Source: Calonectria ilicicola (taxonomy: Eukaryota > Ascomycota > Sordariomycetes > Hypocreales > Nectriaceae). From it: a DNA stretch of 64,000 nucleotides. The DNA lies in contig CP085827.1 in NCBI GenBank assembly GCA_020809705.1, forward strand, positions 1,178,001-1,242,000, given 5' to 3'. Below are positions 1-12,332 of this stretch, piece after piece. Position 1 is the stretch's first letter; every line of letters starts with the position of its first letter. The notes below the pieces were generated by a model, which ran no database searches, was not told the DNA's origin, and saw only the letters and a program-made list of their open reading frames with translations. The position numbers and the translations under genes were made by a program.

Positions 1-953
1 GTGTTTCAGAACGCGACGCTGAGGGCTGGATCACAGTAAAGACTGCGAGAGGAAGCGTGCGAACCAAGGTGGTTATGCACGCGACAAACCGATGGACTTC
101 TCACCTCTTGCCCGAGTTTGAGAAGATTATCCTTCCAGACCGAGCAACCTTGGCCGCTCTCAAGGCGCCAGAGGGCTTCATTAAGCACACTGGCGCCCAG
201 CATTGGGACAGCGTCGTTAATGTTTGTGTACCCGCACCATATTACATCAGCTGTAATGACTAACAGACCCAGAACTATCACCTCCAGCTCCCACCACCCT
301 ACAACCACATTATTATCGGAGGTGCAAGACCTCTTCTTGTACACTACCCAGACAAGTCCTATCTGGATGACGAGGAAGACGTGAACTTTGAGGGTGTCCC
401 CGAGTTTTTCCAATATTGGCCCGTCAGAGATATTGCTGGCTGGTCAGCAGGCAACCCGCCAGAGTTTGCAAAGCCCCTTAACGAGGGTGGCTGTTGGACA
501 GGTGGTAAGTCTGCGCATCTCATCCACTACAAACATCGCTGATGATCTTTGCAGTCGATTCGACTAGTATCGATAGCTTCCCATTTGTGGGACCGGTCCC
601 AGACCATGATGCTCATTTTATCGCCTCTGGGTTTAATGGACATGGTAAGCACGTGTACACTTGATGTATTCATAAAAGATGCTAATACAAGAGCTGCAGG
701 CATGCCACGAATCTTGCTCTCCACGGCCCATATTACACCGCTCATCCTGGACAAGTTGGGTGTCAAGTATAGCGCCCCAGCTCTTGTCAAACCATACCCT
801 CCCATCTCAAAGCCATTCGTCGTTACGTCTGAACGAATCAGCTCACTTCAAAATATTGATATTCCGGCTGAATTTGAAAAGAGGAAAAAGAATTTAATGG
901 AAAGTGCGAAGAAACCATTTTGTATTCAGCATAAACCCCGCCCAAAGATTTGA
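1..953 (+). CDS. FAD-dependent oxidoreductase (DAO family), C-terminal part, cut by window edge
   Basis: Four exons are read: 1-221, 267-504, 555-644 and 700-953. All introns are GT-AG and all junctions keep frame. The 5' part, including the N-terminal nucleotide-binding GxGxxG motif, lies before the window. The product aligns along its length with the complete enzyme at 4144-5724: both share the ATN..TS.LLPEF segment, the GGAR strand and the GF.GHGMP motif near the end, which in DAO-fold enzymes contacts FAD. The family oxidises amine or imino-acid groups (sarcosine or D-amino-acid oxidase-like); the substrate cannot be told. No peroxisomal C-terminal SKL is seen, since the protein ends in PKI. 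The first intron is only 45 nt with a weak GTTTGT donor, so that junction is the least certain. Confidence 0.85.
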
Positions 954-1427
954 AGTGAAGCATTTGAGGGATTATTTAGATATTGGCTGCATACTAGGCG
1001 CATTGTTATATAGGGCGCAGAAATCAGATTGCCTGTTTTCTATCTAATGCAATTTGGTCGGTGTTCAAGATAAATCATTGCCGCTGACAATCAAGGTTAG
1101 AGCTTTCGCTGTAGTGTAATATGAAATAAAAAGGCCGAGAAGAAAAATATAGAGCGAAATATTTAATAAACATGTAGGGCCTGTAGTTATATCCCTTGTT
1201 CGTTCGTTGTAGAAGTGGATGGTTGGATTTGCTTTGTAACTTCATCCATCACTTTTACTTGCTGCGCTACGACCACTAAGTGGCCTTCAGTGCCGATTTA
1301 GAGTTTGCACAGACATTGCACGGGAACTCTTGATTGCCAAGAAATGTATTCTTCTCTTTTTGTAAAATAATACGAACTCGCTCTAAAACACTGCTCTCAA
1401 TATATGAACATGAACTCTCCCTACCCC
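954..1427. other. Intergenic region between two convergent genes
   Basis: This 474-bp stretch separates the convergent oxidoreductase and transporter genes. It should hold both 3' UTRs. A-rich runs such as AATAAA-like words near 1125-1165 could serve poly(A) addition. I see no coding signal. Confidence 0.5.
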
Positions 1428-3323
1428 TCAGTTGTCCTGGTTGGGTTGATCCTGGGTCTTGTTTGGTACCCCAACAATCACGTCTCCCGCATCGAGATCT
1501 ACATCCGCAGGTCGTTCAGGAACCAACTTAATGAGGAATACCATGCAGGGGATTGCAATGATAAGTACTGCGCAGTTGACATAAAACGGGATTCTAGGAT
1601 CGCCCGCGTCGTTGGAGTTGATGGCATACGAACAGGCTTGACCAGCTGTTTCGAAGGCACGGAAGAGACCACCAGTGCGGGAAGAGGAGCCGACATCGGT
1701 AGAAAAGGTTCCAAGAATCCAGTAAAGAGAAAGCTGAGTCCAATATCCGGTGACGAATATGATGAGATAGGGGAGGTATGCCTCGGCCCATCTCTTGCCG
1801 TTCCTGTAGTAGAAAATAGGTCAGAACCTGTATAAAGACCCTTTGAAAGCCAACTTACAGCTCATAATCCAATGCGGCGCTCTCGGTTCCAAATTTGCTG
1901 TATTCGACACCGATCCAGATGAAGCAAGCAATCTGAGGAGTGACCCAGCAAGCGAAGGAAAGCCAAGCTCGCTTGGTTTGGGTCCAGCGCTGTGTATCCA
2001 AGATCTTGCCGAATGCAATGACGGCAGGGATAGTGATGGTTGCTAATAATCTATGATTAGTAATTTTATAAGAAAGATGACATAAATTCACTCACGGACT
2101 ATGAGCGAAGACAAAGCTCGCGCGCGCACGGAGAAGTGCAATGACAGGTAGGTACCCATGGTGCCTCCGTAAAAGAAGGAGTAAAAGGCTGGGATAAAAA
2201 CAAGCCATGTCTGTATCACAACGTTAACAACAGTCTACGGGTATGAGTAGAATGGATTTCTTACCTTTCTACGCTGAATATGATTCCATAGTGCTTTAAA
2301 TTCTTGCTTCCAAGAGATTGAGCCAGACATGGGGATTCGAGTCCCATCGCGGCGTCGCACAAGCTTGGTGGGCGACAGAAGCAAAGCCCAAATGACACCA
2401 GTACATGCTGCAAATTAAAGTTTGTCAGAATAGTTCGTAATTGGTAAGTTTTGGAGGTGGACTAACCGAAACCAACAAAGATTAGATATGTAGACCATGC
2501 AATGCCTCCTGCGGAGGACCTGGAGTAGTTAGTGGAAAAATTGATGGCCCCACCGATAACACTTCCAGAATTTCGCATGGCGGACCAGATTCCTGGGGTA
2601 ATTCTGTTAGCACGGCGGATACACACGGGAAGGCTTGCTTGGCATATAGATGCAACTCACCCAAGTAGAAACCCCGGTCATTCTGATGAGGGTACGACAA
2701 CATGGCGGTCGTTTCGGCGACGTAGAGGAAACCCGAGGTAAATCCTCCCAGAATCTGATGGATTTCATCAATTAAATTTGGGTAAATGTGGGGAATTGGA
2801 GGGAATTAAAATTTACATTTGAGAAGAGCAGATACCAGTCGACGCCGTAACGGACATTCACGTAGTAGGCAGAGTTTGACAAGGGCATCGCCAAGGCGGC
2901 AATCATGCAGGACCATTTGATGCCAAGCTTGTTAATCAAGGGACCACCGAATAGCGTGATGAGACATCCCGCAGCGTAGTTCAGGGCATTTGCCAAGTTT
3001 GCGAGGTAAGGGCTGGAGAGACCACCGCCTCCAAGGTTGGAGATGGCGTCGTTCATGGCTGGGCCAACCAGCGAGAGGCTATGCGCAGGTTGCCGCATGA
3101 GCTAGAGTTCAGGATTGGATTTCTGTGAGAAGAAAATGACTTACGCTCCAAACAAGATCATCTGAAACAAAACGCCTCTGAAGAACTTTGGGAAAAACGA
3201 GGCGCTGAGGTACGCCTCGTCAATGTCACCATGTTGGCCTCCATTCTCAGTGTAGCTGTTCACGTCACTCGTCTCAGCAGTCCTGCTGTTGTCTTTTTTC
3301 GCCTGTGAAGAAGAAGAAGCCAT
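1428..3323 (-). CDS. UNC93-like (DUF895) major-facilitator membrane transporter
   Basis: A multi-exon gene on the minus strand. Exon 1 is 3323-3145 and exon 2 starts at 3078, giving the junction FGA-LSLVGPAMNDA. Later exons continue through ILGGFTSGFLYVAETTAM, GIWSAMRNSGSVIGGAINF, a DGTRIPMS loop and a final exon ending near NQDN before the stop at 1428. The FFRGVLFQMILFGA start, the GP.MNDAI.NLGGGG motif and the YVN.RYG.DW.LL segment are typical of fungal UNC93/DUF895 proteins, which have about 11-12 membrane spans. Their substrate is mostly unknown. The start at 3323 has a strong Kozak context (GCCATGG). The gene lies between two related amine-oxidase-type genes, so transport of a nitrogen substrate or product is plausible but inferred. 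Confidence 0.88.
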
Positions 3324-4143
3324 GGCGAACAAGAGATGAGCAGGTGCATCACAAGGTATGGTACGAGCGCAGAGTGTTTAAGGGCATCCATTTTTATATG
3401 CATTAGTATTAGCCCGCCTGCCATTCGCCTGGTTGTGGGCTGGGGGCTCCAGTGCAAATTGACGATAGTGTGATCAGGGCGAAGCACGGACGGTGATGCT
3501 CCCTGGCCACTTGGGCTCGCATAGGCGAATGCTCGAGGCTGCGAGATAGGTAGGTTGGAATGAAACCTTGCACAATAGGCCTGACGGGGAGGCCTGGCAC
3601 GGGGGAGAGGGCGCCGGTGGCCGGCACACGGGAGATCCCTCGTCGGGCGCCGGGCCGGCAGAGGAGAGGGACGCTACGGACACCGCCCAGGCGTTGCCTG
3701 TAGCTACCTGTAGCGGCCCGTTGCAGCGTGTTGCAGCGTGTAGCGCCTGTGAGGCCCCCCCCGGATAAACCTTGGACCGCCTGTTTTAGCGGATAACGTC
3801 TCCCCCTACGCTGCACTACGCATCGCCGGCGTATCGTGCTCTTATCAGCTGGGCTCGCTCCAGGATTAATTCCCTAGATACGGTCCCGGGGCCGGCTGCT
3901 GGCAACACGCAACGACTCGCAGGCGGCGTGTTTGTTTGGGAAATCTGCGCCGACAGCGGGCCATCGCCTCAGTAGGACCGACAAACCCCCTCGCCATCCC
4001 CGTCATCCCCGTCATCCCCGTCATCCACAGCGCCCGGATCACCATATAACAGGCATCACCGAGCTCTGCACGCTCTGCTCCCACGTATCTGCCATATCAG
4101 ACACCAACAACGCCTCCGCTGACAGGCATTAGACATTAGGACC
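3324..4143. other. Intergenic promoter region, G+C-rich
   Basis: This 820-bp region lies upstream of two divergent genes, the UNC93-like transporter and the FAD oxidoreductase, and is markedly G+C-rich compared with other spacers in the window. It contains GTTGCAGCGT and CTGTAGC repeated words around 3700-3745 and a 9-bp tandem repeat (listed separately). No gene is supported. Confidence 0.5.
3995..4030 (+). repeat. 9-bp tandem repeat CATCCCCGT
   Basis: There are three perfect copies of CATCCCCGT (3995-4021) followed by a degenerate fourth, CATCCACAG. It sits about 115-150 bp upstream of the oxidoreductase ATG. The unit contains CCCC, reminiscent of STRE- or Cre1-type zinc-finger sites, but a chance microsatellite is just as likely. 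Confidence 0.7.
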
Positions 4144-5724
4144 ATGACGCCTTCCCCGCTCCCCGTTGCGACCCCCACGATCTCCTTCTGGAGGTCATCT
4201 CCACACCACCTGGACGATTACAGGTCTACGCCCGATGTGCCCGCCCAGGTCGACGTTGCTGTCGTTGGTGCCGGCTATGCAGGCGTCTCGACTGTCTACC
4301 ATATCCTGGACCTCTGCAAAGCCCGGGGCATTGCGGCCCCGAGCATGCTGATTCTTGAGGCACGTCAGGCCTGTTCGGGCGCCTCTGGTCGAAACGGTAA
4401 TTATGCCACGTCGCCATTTTTCGTAAAGATCCCCTAGCTCAAATCCTATCTTATCGCAGGTGGCCATCTCAAGCCGGACCCTTGCAACCGCCCTGCGAGT
4501 CTCGCTGCGAGCCATGGCGTTGAAGTCGCCGCCGAGTGTGCAACCTTTGAGGCCCAGAACCTGGCTGCCGTCAAGAAGGTTGTGGAAGATGAGGCCATTG
4601 ACTGTGACTTCGTCTACACCCGTGCCGTCGACGCCTTGATGTCGGATGACGTCTACAACAAGATGAAGTCCAACATCAAGATGCTCAGAAGCGCTGGCAT
4701 TTCCGTAATGAACGATGTGCATTTTGTAGAGGGCGCGGACGCGGAAAAGGTAAGCCGAATACAACGCCAGTCTCCTTCTGGCTATTTTTTCCTTCTCCTT
4801 TGTGCTGACGGAAACTAGTTGTCCGGTGTAAAGGGGGCCAAAGGTTGCATTACCTACTCCACTGGCCATCTATTCCCTTACAAGCTGATCTTGTACATGC
4901 TTTCCAAGGCCCTAGACGCCGGTGTCAATCTCCAAACCCACACACCCGTCACAAACGTCACTAAAACAGCCGACGCCGAAGGCTATTTCACGCTAACCAC
5001 CTCGCGTGGCCCAGTCCGGGCCAAGAAGATTGTGTACGCGACCAATGCTTACACATCCTCGCTGCTGCCCGAGTTTACGGACAAGATTGTGCCGGCAAAG
5101 GGGATCTGCAGTCACATTAAGCCTGCCAAGGAGCAGTCGGCACCTTCTCTAAAGACCTCCTACATGATTCGCTGGACGGATACATATTACGAGTATCTGA
5201 TCCCTAGACTGGATGGTAGCATCATTGTGGGTGGTGCACGATCCGAGTTTTACCATGAGTTGCCAAGTTGGTACAACAACGTCAATGATGACCAATTGAT
5301 TGAGCCAGCAAAGAACTACTTTGATGGATACATGCAGCGCGTGTTCCACGGGTGGGAGGATAGTGGCGCTTACACCTCAAAGGTGTGGACCGGAAGTGAG
5401 TGAACCTGACTCAACATGCCAGTATGACTGCTAAACATGATATCAATAGTTATGGGCTACTCATCTGACTCAATGCCCCACTTGGGCCTTGTTCCAGGAA
5501 GAAAAAACAACTTTATCCTGGCTGGCTTCACCGGGCACGGCATGCCGCAGATTTTCTTGTCCGCAAAGGGAATCGCTTCCATGGTGATTGACGAAGTGGA
5601 TTTCCAAAGTACCGGAATTCCCAAGCTTTACGAAGCCACCCAGGCCAGATTGGATAACCCCCAAAACTCCATCATGGATGGATGGAGGGCAGCCCAAAAG
5701 AAGCGTGATGCGTCTCGGCTGTAA
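4144..5724 (+). CDS. FAD-dependent oxidoreductase (DAO family), complete
   Basis: Four exons (4144-4396, 4460-4749, 4819-5395, 5450-5724) encode about 464 residues. The N-terminus holds the Rossmann motif VAVVGAGYAGVST followed by an acidic strand end (LILEAR), as in FAD-binding DAO-fold proteins. A conserved CSGASGRNGG motif spans the first splice junction, and GFTGHGMPQ lies near the C-terminus. The length and layout match fungal sarcosine/D-amino-acid-oxidase-like proteins of the DAO superfamily, which oxidise C-N bonds with release of hydrogen peroxide. No signal peptide or membrane segment is seen, and the C-terminus ASRL does not match a strong peroxisomal signal. It is a close paralogue of the partial gene at 1-953. 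The exact substrate is unknown. Confidence 0.92.
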
Positions 5725-6833
5725 AATGTGTGCCAACGTTGTCTTATCATTATTCTAAAAGAGATGAATCTCAATGACAGAACGAGCAGGACCTACGTCC
5801 TTTGATTAATATATTACTTTCATGACTTCCCAATTGAATACACAAAGCTTCTTGCTTGTTGCTTCGTTGCGTGTAAATTATACTTTTGCTTATAGAATCC
5901 AAGTAGAATAAATTGAACGTGACAACAAGTATCCCGTCTAGAAGGCAACCCATTGTCGAGCTTACTTTCTCAATGGCCGTGCATCACACAACCAAATCAC
6001 GCTAGGCTGAGAAATAACTGGGCGCTGAAGTGGATTTGAAGTGTCATGGACTAATGCCTGGACCCATCGAATCAAGACACACATGCAAAAAGTAAACTTG
6101 ATACATAACACAAGTAAGGCACACAAGCATTCCGTTGTTTCTAGTAACTGAAACAACTCACGGTGGTGCGAATACGAAATTGTCGAATGTTTGTTACCCT
6201 GGAGAACCTGATGATGTTGTTGATCACACGTTCTCAAGAGTATAAGTCAGGCTATAGACTAAATTTGCTACATCTTGAATGTTCTTGGCAATTAATTTAC
6301 AATAATTCCAGTAACTCAAACATGCTCTCAACTTCATCATATAGACTACAACTTCATTTTCATGTGACATGAAGGCTCTAGCGAGCATAAATATTTCAAT
6401 AAAATTTTCGTTTGCATAAAAACACCTTGATGGCCCACAGCCTAAAAATTTTACATGGACATTTGCACCTCTGCGCAAAACCAATCCCATTGATGCTTAT
6501 GGTGTTCCACTAACAAATCCTTCGCCCTAGCTCATGCAAAAATTCTCAGGGCGGGATGAATGACTAAAATCGGGCTTGGCTCAAGCATAAACCCTGTCTT
6601 TGTCGTTCTCGCATCTTGACGTGTCTCTGATTCAACCGAGGATAATCACACCATTTTGCCCTAGAACCCCACGCTCCCCCACCGGCCCCCATGTGGTGTT
6701 TGCAGGCCTGTGACAGGGGCGATGGGGGTTATTAAGGGCACATGTCCACTCTCTGCAAACCCATTGTAATAGTGATCTGATTGATACGACCCTACGTGGT
6801 GTAGCTGTTGAAAATTCGCAGTCAAGGGACAGG
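5725..6833. other. Intergenic region, no gene recognised
   Basis: About 1.1 kb of moderately A+T-rich DNA. The short open frames on both strands have no recognisable composition or domain. The last 250 bp (CCCCCACCGGCCCCC near 6675-6690 and a CCATTGTAAT box near 6760) is probably the promoter of the methyltransferase. Confidence 0.5.
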
Positions 6834-8263
6834 ATGGCAACGATTAAACCGGATCCCGTCGTGGAGGCAGATGATGTGGTTTGTTTTCTGACTCTTTGCC
6901 GGAATGGCGCCGACTGATTGCCTGCTGGCCTTCAGGCAGTGAATGACCGAGACTTTTCTTCCGAGGAAGCCGTAAGACCGACCAGCCGAGACAACTGTAC
7001 CAGTGAAAATAAAATTGACAGCACCGATTACACAGGATGTTGCTTCATCTACTGCCAGTTTAAACAGTTCCATCATCGATTATCGCCGTGAAAATGGGAG
7101 GACATACCATCGATACAAAGATGGAAGTAAGAGCTTGCTTCAATGTCGTGCAGACTCCGTCTGATATGGGATGTTTCGCATCTAGAGTACAATATCCCCA
7201 ACGACGAAATTGAAAATGAGAGACTAGGCAGGTATATCCAAATCCAGTCCGTAAATATGATCTAAAAAGCCCAAGACTTGCAGCATCACTTGTTTCTTCT
7301 CACCTTCGATAACAAACTTGGTCTCGCGCCACCGAACCAACCTGATGTTAAAGTAGGGCGAGTTCTTGACGTCGGAACGGGGACAGGAATCTGGGCGTTG
7401 GAGTATGGTGACGATCATCCAGAAGCCGAGGTCAATAGAATGCTCTCTTGGTTCCGCCCGATCTGACACGCTCAAAGGTCATCGGAATTGATCTCTCGCC
7501 CATTCAACCGAGTTTGTACGGCTCTGAACCCTTCCGTATTGGCCAGTGACGGTTCTGATGAGCTCGAAATTAGTGTGCCGCCAAACGTCAAGTTTTACAT
7601 TGATGACATCGAAGAGCCGTGGTCGTACCCTACGTCATTCGATTACATTCATTGTAGAATGATGACCTCGAGTCTCGCCAATTGGGAAAAGTTTTTGAGC
7701 GACGTGTTTGAGTATGCAAGAAATTGAAATGCGTAGGATGAGGGTGGTGCTGACCTTTATAGTAATCTCGCGCCGGGAGGCTACGTTGAATTGCAAGAGA
7801 TTGACCTTTTCGCCAAATCTGACGATGGCACGCTCAAGGACGACAGCGCTCTTGCAAGATGTACTAACCTCCTAGGGGAGGCGTGCAACAGGATCGGCCG
7901 ACCGTTTCAAGACAACCTCGAGCTCAAGGAAATTCTAGTCAAGCTGGGATTTGTCGACATTGTAATTACCAAATTCAAATGGCCGACCAATTCTTGGCCA
8001 CGAGACAAAAAGTACAAGGATCTCGGAACGTGGAACAAGGAAAACATGGCGACTGGATTGGAAGCTTTGACGATGGCGCCTTTTACAAGGGCACTTGGCT
8101 GGAGCAAGGAGGAGGTCGACGCCTTCTTGGTGGAAGTGAAGAGGGACATGAACAACAAGGCCATTCACGCTTACTGGCCGCTGTAAGACTACGGGTCAAC
8201 AAGGTGATATTATGCTAATGTATCTGCAGATATTCCATCTATGGGAAGAAGCCTAAACAGTAG
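6834..8263 (+). CDS. LaeA-like class I SAM-dependent methyltransferase
   Basis: Nine exons were pieced together: 6834-6878, 6936-6971, 7036-7126, 7186-7227, 7276-7430, 7478-7515, 7574-7711, 7763-8182 and 8230-8263. They total 999 nt (332 aa) with every frame kept. The N-terminal SSTASLNSSIIDYR.ENGR.YH segment and RLDLQHHLFLLT are hallmarks of the fungal LaeA-like family. Motif I (VLDVGTGTGIWA, about residue 100), the GIDLSPIQPS..PPN segment, DDIEEPW and APGGYVELQE follow, with the usual AYWPLYSIYGKKP end. Enzymes of this family methylate unidentified targets, and some act on secondary metabolites or as regulators. Intron 4 (7228-7275) has a GC donor. Exons 1-2 are inferred from splice signals and frame only. 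No biosynthetic backbone gene is adjacent. Confidence 0.88.
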
Positions 8264-8580
8264 GATCTCCGAGACCAGTTCGTTCATTCGACAGACTTAT
8301 TTGATGAAATCACTCATGGCATTCTCTCCAGTATTGTTCAAGGCTTATTAATTTGCGAATATTCAATTTATATTTTACTATGGAAAGTAATTCCTTTCCC
8401 CAGCAATAAACCGTAAATCATGTCCTGTCTGCATTATCTACACAACTCGACTCATAAACCCTGATTCATGTATAATCGTACCGTATTTTTTGTATACTCA
8501 CATGTGCCCTTCACATCAAGATCAAATTAGCTTGCATTAACCTCCCATCATCGATGCTGAAAAATAATAATGTCGTCAAC
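8264..8580. other. Short spacer between convergent genes
   Basis: 317 bp of A+T-rich DNA between the 3' ends of the methyltransferase and the Pth11-like gene. Likely 3' UTR sequence; nothing else is seen. Confidence 0.5.
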
Positions 8581-9667
8581 TCATTGCGGTGGAGCCTGCC
8601 GTCCGCTTTCCGGTACTCTCAACTCCTCCACCAGCATCTCAGTATCTTTTCGGATACCAGAGGGCCTGTGAAGTTGTTCCTCGCTTCCATCGGATGTAAT
8701 GGCATAGGTTGATGAATTTTCTGGCGTCTTCTTCCGAAATATTCCCGGCATGCCCAGTTACCGGACTCTTGAGCGCCCTCGACGGGGTTCTGTAAATTGT
8801 AGTTAGCGCAGTCCAGAGTAACCATTAATTAATCAGGGCTCACAGTCAATATGAGGACACATCGCAAAATTCCAGCCATAGTGACAAATATGCCACCAGA
8901 AAACAACGCCACCAAACTGAGCCTTTTCCTGAGTGGAATCTGAGCTGCCCAAAGCATGGGCAAAGGTATTGACAATAGATAAAGGTCGGTTCCACCGTTT
9001 AATACAACCATGGTAAAGAGGTTTACTCTTGATACCGCTGGCTGACAGTAATCTAAGCAGCATTCTGTTAATAAAAATGATACATATCAAGCAAGGACCA
9101 ACTTACTGCCCGGGTCAGGATAAATCTGCCAGTTCTTGTGGAATGGTCGACATGTGAACATGACGCAGCAAATGACAGTAATCCATGTAATGACAATTAA
9201 GAAAAAGCCGACATAAATGCGAATTCGGTACTTTTTCAGTCCGTCTGTGAGTCGTAAGTAAAATGTACACATGGCTGCTTTGAGACACCAAAGCAAGAAT
9301 GAATATGCGGCCCATCCCATCAGCTGAGTCTTGGCTCCGTTGACTCTCCACGTGTATTCGTCGCTTTTGGGATCCAGTGCTGCTCTTTGGTCATCTGTCA
9401 TTCCATTGTTGGCCACTCCGTGCCAGCGAGCACCGACGTTGTATCCAAGAACGGTCTCGATGGTATACGAAACCTTTCTCTTGCGGTTAGAATTAACTAT
9501 TTCAGCACTGCTGGACTCATACTCACCACCACAAAGACCATGAGGTAATCATCAGCTTGGAGGCCCCGAATCCCCACTGCTGAAATGCGTACGTACCATC
9601 GCAGCGCGATGATTCCCAGGGCAATCCCGAGCAATGTGAAGGCTTCTGTTGTAATACTGCTACCCAT
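8581..9667 (-). pseudogene. Pth11/rhodopsin-domain integral membrane protein, probably damaged near its 3' end
   Basis: The start at 9667 gives MGSSITTEAFTLLG. The exons then run through GIRGLQADDYLMV, YTIETVLGYNVGARWHG, NGAKTQLMGWAAYSFLLW, CTFYLRLTDGLKKYR, CRPFHKNWQIYPDPG and SGGIFVTMAGILRCVLIL, a normal fungal rhodopsin-domain protein with several membrane helices. After the last clear intron the expected NPV.GAQ..G.WACRE motif is present (about 8790-8740). The following helix usually found in the family (ETFVAVVT..LPM.FPL) is missing, and the frame ends at 8619. Another frame, from 8752 down to 8581, carries a family-like C-terminal tail (STYAITSDGSEEQL, then GIRKDTEMLVEE). This suggests an internal deletion with frame change. 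An unrecognised intron is the alternative. Confidence 0.6.
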
Positions 9668-12332
9668 CTTTGTTTGCAAAGGACAGAAGGCAGCCCCAAA
9701 AGCAAGGATGGCGTGCTTGAGGTTGAGGGAAAAGGAATGATGCAGACTTGCAGTTTATTATGCACCCCGAAAATGCTCGTTCAAATTGAGACTGTACCAG
9801 CTAGCTAGGCGGGGCGGCCCGCCCAATTGTGTTATCAAGACACCAGGGCCAGAGCAGAATGCAGCCAACAGCTCTTGTCACAGACTTGTTTGAGGTCTGG
9901 GCGACGGTGACTGCGCTGTAGTGGCCCACTCTTGTGCATATTATCGAGGCGCTTGGAGTCTCGACTAGCCAGTATGATGTCGGTGGAAGGTTGGGGTACC
10001 TGCTTGAGGGAGCAAGATCCTGACTCCTCCTCCATCATTGTCTACCACCGGGTGCCCATCATTGCATTTTACAATGTCAGTAGATACTGTCATTTCTCAG
10101 CCATCTACCTGACTGATCAGGTTTACGCCTTGCTTAATCCATGTTGGAGGAACCGTTTCCTCGGAGAATTGCTCCCGCTCGGACCGCCATCGCCCAGACA
10201 TTGGTCAACTTGTTGGGTGGACACGGGAGCGGACGGAACGCGCGGTTTTGGGCAGTCCTCGCGATTGGACTCTGGGCATTTCAGAGGAAAAAAACTTGCT
10301 AGCGCCCAGCCATCAGTAACGCCCGAATCAATGCCGCTAAGCCACGTCATGAAAAAGCTTCACATCCGATACTGCTATTGCAAAAAGTAGGCCATTCGTT
10401 GTGATATGCCATCGTTTTACTGTGACTCGTTCCATCTTGAATGTCGATCTCGAGTGGACACTGTCCACTTGGGCTCAAGCCCATGCGTGATCTGGTTGAG
10501 ATCGAGACATCGAGAACCGGGGCCGTGGTAAGACAAGCAGGGGTTTCTCCGCCTTGAGACAGTCGGGGAAATTTTTATTACTTGACGGGCTCCCCAGAGA
10601 TTGGTGGCTGGCTGGCGAGAGCCTAGTACTCGGCCAAGCGTGAGCTAAAGACGCGTCTATACGGAGAATCTGTCATGGCGATCGATTGAGATTAAGTGCG
10701 GCTGGCAGCAGTGCACTGATCGAATACTGGCATATCGGTCCCTTCTCCTGTCATAACCTGGTGAGGCTGTAGTGCCCTCAGGAGAATTTTAGACTACAGC
10801 TGATTTCGCGAGAAGGCCTCCACCGGAATTCGAGATCTATAATATTCAGTGTCAGCATCACAGCTGGATATAATATCTGAGGCGACTAGTGAAACCCTGG
10901 CCAATAACAGCATTTAGCATCCTTGGTTCTTCATTTTGACTTCATTTTCCATGTGAGCATCCATGGAATACAGTAAGTTTATGGTCTTCTTGGTAAGCAA
11001 TCCATCCGGTCATCCGACGGTGATGTGAGACGGCTGAGATGTGCCCCGCCGCCACAACTCCAGGCCTTGCATTTCCCAATCAGCCGCACTTTCTCAATCG
11101 CACAGCCTTTCGCAAGTGGGTGGATTATAGTGGGGTTGTGGGGGTATCCTTGATAGCTGTGGTCTTTCATTGTGCCATCTGGTCGGTACACGCAACTTGC
11201 ATAACATGGCTTAGAGTAGACATTCATGAAACAAACGCATGTGCAGACTTGTTTCAATACATGCAAAATGGTGGAAACACACATATATTGGGCTTAATAA
11301 CTTATTCAAAGATGTTTTCTTTTCCGTGAATTTGCACATATATGTCTTGTAAAGTGCTCGTTGGCGACGGTATGTCTTGAATAGATCATCCTCACAGCCC
11401 TGCTAACGTTCGATTTTGACTGTTGTAACAGACACATGGTTAAAAGTGGTGTACAATACACCCCTTATGGGGCGTCACCTTGAGTCATCGAATTGTCTAA
11501 CTTGACCAAAGTTTTTGGGGCTTCTTGATAACATTGAGATGGTAACTGAATTACTCACTTGCTGTTATTTCAGCTACCTGCTGTCATAGCTTACCTTAGC
11601 CACTGTGGTCATGCTAGTTGTGATAGTTAATATTAATTTAGATTCTTTTGTACGATTCAAAAGATGCGATTCATCAATGGTATAGTAAGTCTTTTGAAAT
11701 ATGTAATAATTAATGTCCGTGCAATATGGTTGTGGCTTTGACTTCCATTCATGCTTGCATACTTGAACATAGCTATAGGGTACGCATGTTCGTACTGGAC
11801 TTGTCGGTGAAAAAGAACAGAACGAATTATGAAATCAATGTAAAGCAATTGTTTCTCTGGTAATACCGGGCCAACTATAGAGAATTGGTGGGGAATAATT
11901 TTTGCTCTTGTCATTTCGTGAAGCTGCAAGTTTACATCGCGGAGCTAAATAGTGGATGAGACAAAGAGCAGTGTGACACAAGTGGTTGCTCAAGCCCCAA
12001 GTCAACGCCAAGAAAATTGACCGGAAAATACTGTATCAAGACATGCAGGTAAATTTAAGCATATCCTTTTCGCTGGTTACTCCCGCCTTTCTTTTCACTG
12101 AATCCGACTCAAATACAAATGTTTTTCCGTTTTCGGATATCGGAAAGAAAACCGACAGGACTGGGCTTCGGATAAGCGATATCGGAAATCAGGCCACGGA
12201 CAAAAATCCTCAGCTTAGTCGCGAAAACTGACATCAAAACTGCTGAAAAGTGCTTCGACAGATTAAAAAAATCCTCTTTTTTATTCTCATTTTTTTTAGA
12301 ATACAATCTGGACTCGTAGTAATTCAGACACC
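9668..12332. other. Long intergenic region without a recognised gene
   Basis: About 2.7 kb. The longest open frame (9932-10390, plus strand) has no plausible domain and no intron-joined continuation. The last 250 bp, before the aldo/keto reductase, carries CGG-containing words (CGGATATCGG near 12136 and a similar GATATCGGAAA near 12178) that could bind a Zn2Cys6 regulator. Nothing else is supported. Confidence 0.5.

Noticed and set aside
4195..4869. 224-codon minus-strand frame
   Set aside because: Antisense to the FAD oxidoreductase exons, crossing introns that are needed for the sense protein.
9932..10390. 152-codon plus-strand frame
   Set aside because: No recognisable sequence pattern and no supporting exon structure.
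12130..12195. GATATCGGAAA repeated words as a strong regulatory palindrome
   Set aside because: The dyad is imperfect and the two copies are not in a regular arrangement; kept only as a remark.
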